8,794 nt of DNA from an uncultured Phascolarctobacterium sp. (GCA_949287345.1 CASEGD010000036.1:1-8794), one strand, 5' to 3'. Shown: positions 1-5,121, counted from the stretch's first letter. The notes: a model not told the origin generated them from the letters alone. Made by a program: numbers and translations.

Positions 1-19
1 AGAGTAAGGCGGCGCGCAA

Positions 20-451
20 ATGAGAAAGTTTTTGTGGCTGCTTTTGCTGGTGCTGTTCACCGGTTTTATCTTCTTTAACTCGTCCATGTCTGCGGAAACC
101 TCGCACAACGCCAGCAGCCTGCTTGCCCAGTGGCTGGACAGCTTTTACAGCGCCATCGGCGACCCGATGCCGGTGGACCGTTTGGAAGCACGCCTGCGCA
201 AGCTGGCACACTTAGCAGAATTTGCCATGCTGGCGGTGATAATGGTTAATACCTTTATCGCGTGGCGCATTTCCAACCGCGTGGCTTCCGGCTACATCCT
301 GTTTTTAGGTTTAGCCGTCGCCGTGGCGGATGAATACATCCAGCTTTCCGTGCCCGGGCGCAACGCGCAGATTACGGACATCGTGCTTGACTTCTGCGGC
401 ATCTTCATCATCTGGTGCTGCCGCCAGATATGGCTGTGGAGCAAGAAATAA
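20..451 (+). CDS. VanZ-like family membrane protein
   Basis: A 143-residue integral membrane protein of the VanZ-like family, named after the teicoplanin-resistance accessory protein VanZ; most chromosomal members have no proven function. Visible family signatures are an N-terminal hydrophobic segment (about 4-19) ending in F-N-S-S (19-22), the R-K-x-A-H-x-x-E-F block (60-68, with H64 and E67), D-E-x-x-Q (104-108), P-G-R (112-114) and D-x-x-x-D-x-x-G (120-127). Further helices lie at about 66-82, 90-106 and 122-140. The length fits the short, single-domain members. The ATG follows TAAGG at bases 5-9, whose TAA could also be the stop of a gene lying upstream of the window. The gene faces the DedA/aldolase unit tail to tail and shares its terminator. 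Family assignment is confident; a role in glycopeptide resistance should not be assumed. Confidence 0.88.
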   Translation: MRKFLWLLLLVLFTGFIFFNSSMSAETSHNASSLLAQWLDSFYSAIGDPMPVDRLEARLRKLAHLAEFAMLAVIMVNTFIAWRISNRVASGYILFLGLAVAVADEYIQLSVPGRNAQITDIVLDFCGIFIIWCCRQIWLWSKK

Positions 452-468
452 TTGAATAAAGGCAATAA

Positions 469-498
469 AAAAACACCTGCTTTACGGCAGGTGTTTTT
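469..498. terminator. Bidirectional intrinsic terminator between VanZ-like gene and aldolase gene
   Basis: The arms AAAAACACCTGC (469-480) and GCAGGTGTTTTT (487-498) form a perfect 12-bp stem with a 6-base loop and have A/T runs on both sides, so the hairpin can stop transcription from either strand. It sits just past the VanZ-like stop and just past the ancestral end of the aldolase reading frame (507). The core CACCTGC/GCAGGTG recurs in the terminator at 5135-5163. Confidence 0.9.
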
Positions 499-506
499 GT
501 TTTATC

Positions 507-548
507 TTACATTTCTTTTATAAACTTGCAGAATTTATCAACGGCTTC
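507..548 (-). pseudogene. Stranded C-terminal end of the threonine aldolase
   Basis: Directly after the aldolase's TAG (549-551), the same frame stays open for 13 codons (E-A-V-D-K-F-C-K-F-I-K-E-M) and then ends in TAA at 507-509. Seen in sequence: this matches the usual last residues of Firmicutes threonine aldolases, which end in a helix of the type E-E-A-V-D-x-F-I-x-D/E-L. From memory of the family, roughly 25-30 residues that normally lie between the E-V-Y-E-E-I-C-K helix and this tail (the strand with W-E-x-x-D-E and R-x-x-T-S-W-A-T) are missing. The simplest reading is an internal deletion that also left a stop at the join. This segment is probably no longer translated. Confidence 0.7.
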
Positions 549-1466
549 CTAGTGCTTGCAGATTTCTTCGTAAACTTCCCGCGGCACGATGACAAACTGC
601 TGGTTGGTGGAGGAATCTACCAGAAATTCAAAGCCTTTTTGCTGCAATGCGGCTTTAATCTGCATGGCGGTGTCGATGCCCTGTTGGCAAACTTTGTAAT
701 ACAGACCGTTGGTGAACATGGCTTCAAACTGGATGCCGAGCAGCCTGCCTTTGGCAAGGATGGAACCGCACTGTTTTGCCAGCGGGATGAAGTCTTCTTT
801 AATGGCGGGGTTTAAAATAACGGCAGCTTCGCCGAACAGCAGGCCGCATTTGGTGCCGCCGATGTAGAATACATCGCACAAATTGGCAAGGTCGGCCATG
901 GTAAAATCGCAGGCGGGGCTGGTTAAGCCGTAGCCCAAACGCGCGCCGTCGATGTACAGATACAAACCGTACTGTTTGCAGACAGCGTACAGATCTTCCA
1001 GCTCCTGTTTGCTGTACAGCGTACCGATTTCCGTCGGCTGTGAGATGTACACCATTTTAGGCATTACAATGTGTTCGCGGCTGGGGTCGTGCAGGTATTT
1101 TTCCTGCTCTGCGGCAATCTGCGCCGCGGTAAGTTTGCCGTCAGTATCCGGCAGGGAAATTACTTTATGCCCGCCGCGTTCAATCGCGCCTGCTTCGTGC
1201 GTGTTGATGTGGCTGCGCACGGTGCCGTACACGCCGTGGAAGGGGCGCAGCGCAGCCGCGATAATGGTCAGGTTGGTCTGCGTGCCCGCCATTAAAAAGT
1301 AAACATCGGCGTCGGGGCGTCCGCATTCCTTCTGAATCAGCGCCTTCGCAGCCTCACAGTAAACGTCTTCGCCGTAGCCCGGCGTTTCTTCAAGGTTCGT
1401 GGCGCTCAAAGCCTCTAAAATTTCCGGCGTGCAGCCGGTGGTGTAGTCGCTGGTAAAATAATGCAT
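549..1466 (-). CDS. ltaE: Low-specificity L-threonine aldolase, C-terminally truncated
   Basis: PLP-dependent fold-type I enzyme that cleaves L-threonine or L-allo-threonine to glycine and acetaldehyde in the cytoplasm. Numbered from the start chosen here (305 residues): the N-terminal Y-F-x-S-D-Y-T-x-G block, the ring-stacking H90 in T-H-E-A-G, D173 and R176 in I-D-G-A-R-L-G, and the Schiff-base lysine K206 in G-G-T-K. Start choice: this ATG lies 7 bases behind AGAAGG, whereas an in-frame ATG six codons upstream (1484) overlaps the DedA stop (TAATG) and has no good ribosome site. The frame stops early at TAG 549-551; relatives are about 340 residues. About 25-30 residues of the small C-terminal domain are missing, and the last 13 residues survive beyond the stop. 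All catalytic residues seen are intact, but folding and activity are doubtful. Cotranscribed with the DedA gene. Confidence 0.85.
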   Translation of the reverse strand: MHYFTSDYTTGCTPEILEALSATNLEETPGYGEDVYCEAAKALIQKECGRPDADVYFLMAGTQTNLTIIAAALRPFHGVYGTVRSHINTHEAGAIERGGHKVISLPDTDGKLTAAQIAAEQEKYLHDPSREHIVMPKMVYISQPTEIGTLYSKQELEDLYAVCKQYGLYLYIDGARLGYGLTSPACDFTMADLANLCDVFYIGGTKCGLLFGEAAVILNPAIKEDFIPLAKQCGSILAKGRLLGIQFEAMFTNGLYYKVCQQGIDTAMQIKAALQQKGFEFLVDSSTNQQFVIVPREVYEEICKH

Positions 1467-1483
1467 GTCTAAACCTTCTTTCA

Positions 1484-2125
1484 TTAATTGCCGCGCCTGC
1501 TGCGGATAACTTCAAAAATAATCGGCGTCAGCGAAAAGAGCACGATGCCCATGGTAACGTACGAAAAATTTTGTTTGATGAACGGAATGTTGCCGAAAAA
1601 GTAGCCGCCGCCGAGGAAAATAAATACCCAGGTGCAGGCGCCGGTAACATTATAGGTGGCAAAGGTGCGGTAGTGCATGGTGCCGATGCCGGCCACAAAC
1701 GGCGCGAAGGTGCGCACAATCGGGGCAAAGCGCGCCAGAAAGATAGCTTTGTGCCCGTGCTTGGCGTAAAAATCTTCGGCTTTTTTTACGTATTCGGGCT
1801 TGATAAACCGCGAGTGCGCCTCAAGCATCTTATGCCCAAAGTGCTTGCCAATCTCGTAGTTGCAGGCATCGCCGCTAACGGCAGCCACTAAAAAGATAAC
1901 CGTCAAAAGCGGCAGGCTCAAGCCATCGGCGGTAGCCGCCAGAGCGCCGCAGGCAAACAAAAGCGAGTCGCCCGGCAGAAACGGCGTTACAACAAGCCCC
2001 GTTTCGCAAAAGACGATGATGAACAAAAAGGCGTAAATCCAGTGCCCGTAGGCTTCCATAACCACAGGCAGGTAACGGTCAAAGTGTAAAATAAAATCGG
2101 CAATATGGGAATAATAAGCTTCCAT
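1484..2125 (-). CDS. DedA family (SNARE-associated/VTT domain) membrane protein
   Basis: A 213-residue inner-membrane protein of the DedA family. Members are linked to undecaprenyl-phosphate or phospholipid translocation, membrane homeostasis and proton-dependent transport; the substrate here cannot be read from sequence. Family signatures: E41-T-G-L ... P-F-L-P-G-D-S (48-54), G-D-x-x-x-Y (85-90), and the hallmark R-F-A-P-I-V-R-T-F-A-P-F-V-A-G (132-146). Hydrophobic segments lie at about 30-46, 52-68, 72-86, 138-150, 160-178 and 186-204. The chosen ATG sits 5 bases behind AAGGAGG; the longer frame from TTG at 2143 would translate through that ribosome site, so it is rejected. The stop overlaps by one base an unused upstream ATG of the aldolase frame, indicating one transcript for both genes. 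Confidence 0.92.
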   Translation of the reverse strand: MEAYYSHIADFILHFDRYLPVVMEAYGHWIYAFLFIIVFCETGLVVTPFLPGDSLLFACGALAATADGLSLPLLTVIFLVAAVSGDACNYEIGKHFGHKMLEAHSRFIKPEYVKKAEDFYAKHGHKAIFLARFAPIVRTFAPFVAGIGTMHYRTFATYNVTGACTWVFIFLGGGYFFGNIPFIKQNFSYVTMGIVLFSLTPIIFEVIRSRRGN

Positions 2126-2154
2126 CGGCTCCTCCTTATACAAAAACTAACAAT

Positions 2155-2163
2155 ATTTTACCA
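2155..2163 (-). promoter_or_regulatory. Extended -10 promoter for the DedA-aldolase unit
   Basis: On the minus strand the element reads TGGTAAAAT, an extended -10 motif. Transcription would start near 2148, giving a leader of about 22 bases before the DedA start codon. I see no good -35 hexamer, as is common for extended -10 promoters. Confidence 0.55.
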
Positions 2164-2239
2164 CAAAGGCGCGCAAAAGAATAGAAAAAATAATTTTGTA
2201 AGCACTAACTAACTTTGGGCTGTATTAGCGCCCGTTATG

Positions 2240-2248
2240 TGTTATAAT
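2240..2248 (+). promoter_or_regulatory. Extended -10 promoter for map
   Basis: TGTTATAAT gives a consensus -10 with the TG extension. No convincing -35 is seen at 16-18 bases. The start would be near 2255, about 33 bases before the map ATG, and AAAGGGAG (2274-2281) is the ribosome site. It is divergent from the DedA promoter about 80 bases away. Confidence 0.65.
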
Positions 2249-2287
2249 ATCAGTGTTAAATTAAATCAGCGTTAAAGGGAGATTTAT

Positions 2288-3100
2288 ATGGATATTAAAC
2301 TGATACAGGAAAAAATTGCCGAATACAAAGCCAAAGGCTGTGAAGTGCCCGAGCCGGAAATGATTAAAACGCCGGAGCAGATTGAGGGCATCCGCGCGGC
2401 GGCGAAGATTAACAACGCCTGCCTTGATTTGATTGCTGAAAAAATTAAAACCGGCATGACGACTGAGGAAATTGACGCGCTGGCTTACGATTTTATCACC
2501 AAAAACGGCGGCATTCCCGCGTGCCTCGGTTTTTACGGCTTCCCCAAAAGCATCTGCACTTCAATAAACGACCAGGTTTGCCACGGCATTCCGGATAAGA
2601 CGGTGCTGAAAAGCGGCGACATTATCAACGTGGACGTTACGACGATTTATAACGGCTTTTACGCCGATGCTTCGCGTATGTTTATGATTGGCAAGGTCAG
2701 CAAGCCCAATCAGGATTTAGTGGCGATTACCAAAGAATGTATGCGCCGCGGCGTTGAAGCCTGCAAGCCGTGGGCCTTTATCGGCGATATCGGCGCTGCC
2801 ATTGCCCCGTTTGCGCGCAAGCATGGTTACAGCGTGGTGACGGAGTTCGGCGGGCACGGCGTCGGCGTGGATTTCCACGAAGAACCTTTTGTGTGCCACG
2901 ACAGCAAAAAGAATACCGGCATGCTGATGGTGCCGGGCATGGTATTTACGGTTGAGCCGATGATTAATGCCGGCCGCCGCAATGTGTTTATTGATTCTAC
3001 CAACGACTGGACGGTTTATACGCAGGATGGCAGCATGTCCGCCCAGTGGGAAAACACTGTGCTTATTACCGACACCGGTGTGGAAGTTCTGGCGTGGTAA
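2288..3100 (+). CDS. map: Type I methionine aminopeptidase
   Basis: Removes the initiator methionine from nascent proteins in the cytoplasm. The 270 residues show the full pita-bread metalloprotease signature: metal ligands D116 (I-N-V-D-V), D127 (Y-A-D-A-S-R), H190 (G-G-H-G-V-G), E223 (T-V-E-P-M) and E255 (Q-W-E-N-T-V), plus the substrate-site histidines H99 (V-C-H-G-I-P) and H197 (D-F-H-E-E-P). The catalytic domain starts near residue 25 (M-I-K-T-P-E-Q-I), so there is a charged N-terminal extension of about 24 residues compared with the Escherichia coli enzyme; no SEC-C zinc motif is seen in it. ATG is 6 bases behind GGGAG. There is no terminator directly after the stop; read-through would run into the short RNA at 3147 and end at the hairpin at 3191-3220. 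Confidence 0.96.
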   Translation: MDIKLIQEKIAEYKAKGCEVPEPEMIKTPEQIEGIRAAAKINNACLDLIAEKIKTGMTTEEIDALAYDFITKNGGIPACLGFYGFPKSICTSINDQVCHGIPDKTVLKSGDIINVDVTTIYNGFYADASRMFMIGKVSKPNQDLVAITKECMRRGVEACKPWAFIGDIGAAIAPFARKHGYSVVTEFGGHGVGVDFHEEPFVCHDSKKNTGMLMVPGMVFTVEPMINAGRRNVFIDSTNDWTVYTQDGSMSAQWENTVLITDTGVEVLAW

Positions 3101-3111
3101 AAGTGTTTTAT

Positions 3112-3140
3112 TTGACGTCGCTGAAAATTAGTGATACAAT
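3112..3140 (+). promoter_or_regulatory. Strong promoter for the short convergent RNA (putative antitoxin)
   Basis: TTGACG (3112-3117) and TACAAT (3135-3140) are separated by exactly 17 bases, the closest match to a sigma-70 consensus in the window. It begins 11 bases after the map stop. The predicted start is near 3147. No long open reading frame follows, only an RNA of about 75 bases ending at the hairpin at 3191-3220. Confidence 0.75.
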
Positions 3141-3152
3141 ATTTTTGGTAAG

Positions 3153-3179
3153 AAATGATACGAAGGAGTCAAGTGATAT
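3153..3179 (+). repeat. Two-part direct repeat, copy 1 (within short RNA)
   Basis: AAATGATACGAA (3153-3164), a 3-base spacer GGA, then GTCAAGTGA (3168-3176) followed by TAT. Copy 2 at 3336-3363 has the same two blocks with the unrelated 4-base spacer TTCC, then CAT. Two blocks of 12 and 9 identical bases in the same order, with different spacers, are far beyond chance in a 300-base region. Confidence 0.9.
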
Positions 3180-3190
3180 GATTCCAAACG

Positions 3191-3220
3191 AAAACCCCGG
3201 AGTGGCAGCTCCGGGGTTTT
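3191..3220. terminator. Bidirectional terminator shared by the two convergent small transcripts
   Basis: AAAACCCCGGAG (3191-3202) pairs perfectly with CTCCGGGGTTTT (3209-3220) around the 6-base loop TGGCAG. T runs exist on both strands. On the plus strand it ends the short RNA and any map read-through; on the minus strand it is the first terminator after the small peptide gene, ending a transcript of about 210 bases. The stem also gives the two RNAs a complementary, self-folding tail. Confidence 0.92.
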
Positions 3221-3272
3221 CTATTCCCATTTTACGCGGGAGGGCTTAACTCCGCAGGATAGTTACCGGTTG

Positions 3273-3356
3273 TTAATCGCCGTCTATCCATTTGATGATG
3301 TAGTGGCAGACTACACCAGCCGCGACGGCGATGATAAATGATACGAATTCCGTCAA
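3273..3356 (-). CDS. Small single-helix membrane peptide, putative type I toxin
   Basis: A 27-codon frame starting with TTG. The peptide has a short N-terminus (M-T-E-F-V-S), a hydrophobic stretch of about 16 residues (F-I-I-A-V-A-A-G-V-V-C-H-Y-I-I) and a polar end K-W-I-D-G-D: a single transmembrane helix with a Trp-containing charged tail, the general form of Fst-type toxins (about 30 residues, W-L plus charged tail). It lacks the proline found in many Fst peptides; similar tiny 'YxxKWLDG' peptides are, from memory, scattered and unannotated in Clostridia. The frame choice rests on codon content and on the G-rich ribosome site AAGGGGGGGG (3364-3373) 7 bases before TTG; the ATG at 3361-3363 opens an Arg-rich frame that looks spurious. 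Its own promoter, shared terminator and antisense repeats support a type I toxin. Toxicity is inferred. Confidence 0.62.
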   Translation of the reverse strand: MTEFVSFIIAVAAGVVCHYIIKWIDGD

Positions 3357-3363
3357 GTGACAT
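3336..3363 (+). repeat. Two-part direct repeat, copy 2 (over the peptide start codon)
   Basis: AAATGATACGAA (3336-3347), spacer TTCC, GTCAAGTGA (3352-3360), then CAT. Read on the minus strand, the 9-base block contains the TTG start codon (3354-3356) and borders the ribosome site; the 12-base block covers codons 4-7. Pairing with the short RNA would therefore mask translation start, leaving a small internal loop at the non-matching spacers. Confidence 0.9.
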
Positions 3364-3373
3364 CCCCCCCCTT
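3364..3373 (-). promoter_or_regulatory. G8 homopolymer ribosome binding site of the small peptide
   Basis: On the minus strand the Shine-Dalgarno region reads AAGGGGGGGG, an uninterrupted run of eight G (3364-3371 as C on the plus strand). It lies 7 bases from the TTG start. An upstream CCCC (complement of 3387-3390) could pair with it and hide it. Confidence 0.6.
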
Positions 3374-3403
3374 CCGTACCGGTTTAGGGGCGGTAACTTT
3401 AAT

Positions 3404-3412
3404 ATTATAGCA
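3404..3412 (-). promoter_or_regulatory. Extended -10 promoter of the small membrane peptide
   Basis: Minus strand TGCTATAAT, a consensus extended -10; only a weak AT-rich -35 region. Start near 3397 gives a leader of about 40 bases, and a total transcript of about 210 bases down to the hairpin at 3191-3220. The leader contains a 5-bp stem (TACCG 3377-3381 with CGGTA 3391-3395) whose loop exposes CCCC. Confidence 0.65.
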
Positions 3413-3438
3413 AATTTACAAAATATATAAAAGTGTGT

Positions 3439-3468
3439 TTTACTTTAAATACCGAATTATGTTAAAAT
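3439..3468 (+). promoter_or_regulatory. Candidate plus-strand promoter for a second short RNA
   Basis: TTTACT (3439-3444), 18 bases, then TAAAAT (3463-3468) preceded by TG (3460-3461), an extended -10. It is back to back with the small-peptide promoter. The only thing downstream before the hairpin at 3502-3542 is about 30 bases with a ribosome-site-like GGAAGG. Confidence 0.4.
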
Positions 3469-3474
3469 AAAAGT

Positions 3475-3542
3475 ACCTTTTCCGCTGGAAGGTGTGACAG
3501 TAAAACAGGACCGGAGCTTTTATCGGCTTCGGTCCTGTTTTT
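3475..3542 (+). ncRNA. Possible second short RNA, function unknown
   Basis: A predicted transcript of about 68 bases between the candidate promoter at 3439-3468 and the terminator at 3502-3542. Its 5' part can fold (ACCTT..CC with GGAAGGT, 3474-3493). GGAAGG precedes a GTG at 3494, whose frame runs into the terminator and then antisense to the DUF805 gene, so it is not a credible gene. It resembles the short RNA at 3147 in layout (promoter, ribosome-site-like motif, hairpin) but shares no clear repeat with the peptide mRNA. It could be an orphan antitoxin-type RNA or a chance pairing of promoter and terminator. Confidence 0.28.
3502..3542. terminator. Intrinsic terminator of the ttcA-like/DUF805 unit (bidirectional)
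   Basis: AAAACAGGACCG (3502-3513) pairs with CGGTCCTGTTTT (3530-3541); the stem extends inward through AGC (3515-3517) with GCT (3526-3528) around an 8-base loop. It lies 10 bases past the DUF805 stop on the minus strand; the T run on the plus strand would also stop the candidate short RNA starting near 3475. Confidence 0.88.
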
Positions 3543-3551
3543 GTAATTTAA

Positions 3552-4229
3552 TTATTTTGTTTCTTCTTTTTTATCCGCAGCTTCCTGCGCTGCTTTTTCT
3601 GCTTCCTGCTGGGCCTTCATTTCCATTTTGGCTTCGTAGCGGTCGTATTCGTCCCAATCGGGGTGCGCTTCGGCAATCCGGCGGTCCAGTTCCTCATCGG
3701 CGCGTTTGGCAGCTTCGGCAGCTTCCTTGCGTGCTTTGGCTTCGGCTTTCTGCTCGGCTTTGGTTTTCTTCTTTTCTTTTTCCGGTTCGGCTAAAAGGTC
3801 TTCGCCGTATTTATTGGGGCCTCTGGTGCCGCGGAAGAAGATTAAGAAGATGTTGAACATCTGGGCGATGTAGAACAAAATGCTTGCAGCCAGGTCAATG
3901 GCGCTGTTGCCGGTGTTAACGTTACTTAACATCGCACCGGTGCCTACCAGCATCCACCAGCCGCTCAGGTTCATATCGTGCAGGCGGCGCACACCCAGCG
4001 AAACGCTGGCGATAATCAGCGGAATGTAATAAACCCAGAAGGTCAGCGTTTTGCGCACGTTTTCGGCAAAATGCGCCGGGTCTTGCTTAAGGTGCTGTTC
4101 GGCGTTGATAACGATTAAAACAAAAAATATACTGAGCGCGCCCAGCATCATCAGGCGCATAAAAAACGGTTTGCGGTTCAGGCGGCCGCTGAAACAAAAA
4201 TAGCTTTGCTTAAACTCCTTGACTGTCAT
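3552..4229 (-). CDS. DUF805 family membrane protein with long charged C-terminal tail
   Basis: A 225-residue inner-membrane protein. Family signatures of DUF805: F-S-G-R-L-N-R (13-19), R-R-L-H-D-M-N-L-S-G-W-W (81-92) and G-T-R-G-P-N-K-Y-G-E-D (134-144). Hydrophobic helices lie at about 24-42, 62-80, 90-104 and 112-132. The core ends near 147, where most family members end; here a further tail of nearly 80 residues follows, almost all Lys, Glu, Ala, Arg and Gln (K-E-K-K-K-T-K-A-E-Q..., A-E-A-K-A-R-K-E-A), predicted as a long cytoplasmic helix or coiled coil. The family function is unknown. GGAGG lies 7 bases before the ATG. It follows the TtcA-like gene by 55 bases without a terminator, so it is probably cotranscribed with it. 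The charged tail suggests a protein or nucleic-acid contact, but that is inference. Confidence 0.88.
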   Translation of the reverse strand: MTVKEFKQSYFCFSGRLNRKPFFMRLMMLGALSIFFVLIVINAEQHLKQDPAHFAENVRKTLTFWVYYIPLIIASVSLGVRRLHDMNLSGWWMLVGTGAMLSNVNTGNSAIDLAASILFYIAQMFNIFLIFFRGTRGPNKYGEDLLAEPEKEKKKTKAEQKAEAKARKEAAEAAKRADEELDRRIAEAHPDWDEYDRYEAKMEMKAQQEAEKAAQEAADKKEETK

Positions 4230-4284
4230 TAAAAAACCTCCGGTCAGAATGTCATATAAAATTTATTATTCGCCGCAAGCGGTG

Positions 4285-5085
4285 TTATTCCTGCCTGCGG
4301 CTGCGCTTTTGCTGCCAAAAAGTGTGGAATTTGTCTGCCAGTTCCTGCTTGGTGCATTTGGCAGGCCAAAGCTCCTGCGGCGCGGTGCGCATGGCTGCCG
4401 CCAGATGGTCGTACGCTTCGGCGTTGAACTTCTGCAAGGCGGCGATAAGCTCCTTTGCTTCCTGCCTTTTGGTATGCCCGTCGTAAGGGCAGGGGTTTTT
4501 CAGCGGCGTTAAGCCGAGCTGCTGCACCATGCTGATGATTTCCGCCTCGCGGTAATACAAAAGCGGGCGTATCAGTGTCAGCCCCGTGCGGCTAAGCGGT
4601 GTTACCGGCAAAAAGGTTTTCAGCTGCCCGCTGGCGGCAAGGTTTAAAAAGAAGGTTTCCACAGCGTCGTCGTGGTGGTGCGCCCATGCTACCTTGTTAA
4701 AGCCAAGCTCCAGCGCCGTGCGGTTGGTGGCGGCGCGGCGGAAGTAAGCGCAGGTAAAGCACGGCGTGTTGGTGCGTTTGTTCCACGCTTCGGTAACGTC
4801 AACCTTGCTGCTGTAATGCTTAAGCCCGTACTGCGCGCAGAAGCTTTCCAGCTCATCTTTGGGAAAGTCCGGGCTGAACATCGTATCGACGGTGTAGCAC
4901 GCCAAATCAAACTTAAACGGAGCGTACTGCTGCAATTCTGCCAGCGCAGCGGTTAAAAACATGCTGTCCTTACCGCCGCTCAGGCCGATTAGCACGCGGT
5001 CGCCGTCCCTTAACATATCAAATTCAATTACGCAGCGCCACAGCTTGCCAAGCAAATCTGCGGGCACAAAAGGTTTGCGGCTCAT
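4285..5085 (-). CDS. TtcA-like PP-loop tRNA 2-thiolation protein
   Basis: A 266-residue cytoplasmic adenylating enzyme of the TtcA/TilS PP-loop superfamily. TtcA thiolates cytidine 32 of tRNAs using ATP activation and a [4Fe-4S] cluster. Seen here: the PP-loop S-G-G-K-D-S (36-41), the cluster-binding pair C109-F-T-C112 followed by F-R-R, H-H-H-D-D-A-V-E-T (136-144), and the third cluster cysteine C199 in N-P-C-P-Y-D. This three-cysteine pattern separates TtcA from TilS, which lacks it. It is shorter than E. coli TtcA (about 310), as are many anaerobe members. AAGGAG lies 5 bases before the ATG. The exact tRNA target cannot be read from sequence, so other TtcA-family roles remain possible. First gene of a two-gene unit with the DUF805 protein. 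Confidence 0.85.
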   Translation of the reverse strand: MSRKPFVPADLLGKLWRCVIEFDMLRDGDRVLIGLSGGKDSMFLTAALAELQQYAPFKFDLACYTVDTMFSPDFPKDELESFCAQYGLKHYSSKVDVTEAWNKRTNTPCFTCAYFRRAATNRTALELGFNKVAWAHHHDDAVETFFLNLAASGQLKTFLPVTPLSRTGLTLIRPLLYYREAEIISMVQQLGLTPLKNPCPYDGHTKRQEAKELIAALQKFNAEAYDHLAAAMRTAPQELWPAKCTKQELADKFHTFWQQKRSRRQE

Positions 5086-5112
5086 GGCATCTCCTTAAAA
5101 AATCATGCTGCT

Positions 5113-5121
5113 ATTATACCA
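5113..5121 (-). promoter_or_regulatory. Extended -10 promoter of the TtcA-like gene
   Basis: Minus strand TGGTATAAT, a perfect extended -10, placed between the upstream terminator (5135-5163) and the ribosome site. Start near 5106, leader about 21 bases. Its -35 region falls in the T-rich end of the terminator, with no clear hexamer. Confidence 0.68.

Larger units (their letters stand above)
3147..3222 (+). ncRNA. Putative type I antitoxin RNA (par RNA II-like)
   Basis: A predicted RNA of about 76 bases bounded by the strong promoter at 3112-3140 and the hairpin at 3191-3220. It carries AAATGATACGAA (3153-3164) and GTCAAGTGA (3168-3176), which are direct repeats of 3336-3347 and 3352-3360. 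Because the small membrane peptide (3273-3356) is read from the opposite strand, these segments are complementary to its mRNA across the TTG start codon and codons 4-7. Known parallel: RNA II of the pAD1 par locus, a short convergent RNA that blocks Fst translation through two repeats and a shared terminator. GAAGGAG followed by an ATG at 3178 could begin a 23-codon frame, but that frame runs through the terminator stem, so it is probably not a gene. Both transcript ends are inferred, not measured. Confidence 0.62.

Noticed and set aside
549..551. TAG in the aldolase read as pyrrolysine or selenocysteine-like recoding
   Set aside because: Family comparison indicates that about 25-30 residues are also missing at this point, which recoding cannot explain, and no recoding structure is visible.
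952..1302. Plus-strand open frames opposite the aldolase gene
   Set aside because: They lie antisense to a recognised enzyme, lack ribosome sites and show no family features.
3178..3249. A 23-codon frame after GAAGGAG within the short RNA
   Set aside because: It runs straight through the terminator stem and has no protein-like features; the ribosome-site look arises between the repeat blocks.
3494..3856. A 120-codon GTG frame on the plus strand
   Set aside because: It is antisense to the DUF805 coding tail and passes through the terminator at 3502-3542; composition is that of a shadow frame.
4273..4282. CCGCAAGCGG palindrome between the TtcA-like and DUF805 genes
   Set aside because: Only a 4-bp stem with a tiny loop and no T run; not a credible terminator or operator.
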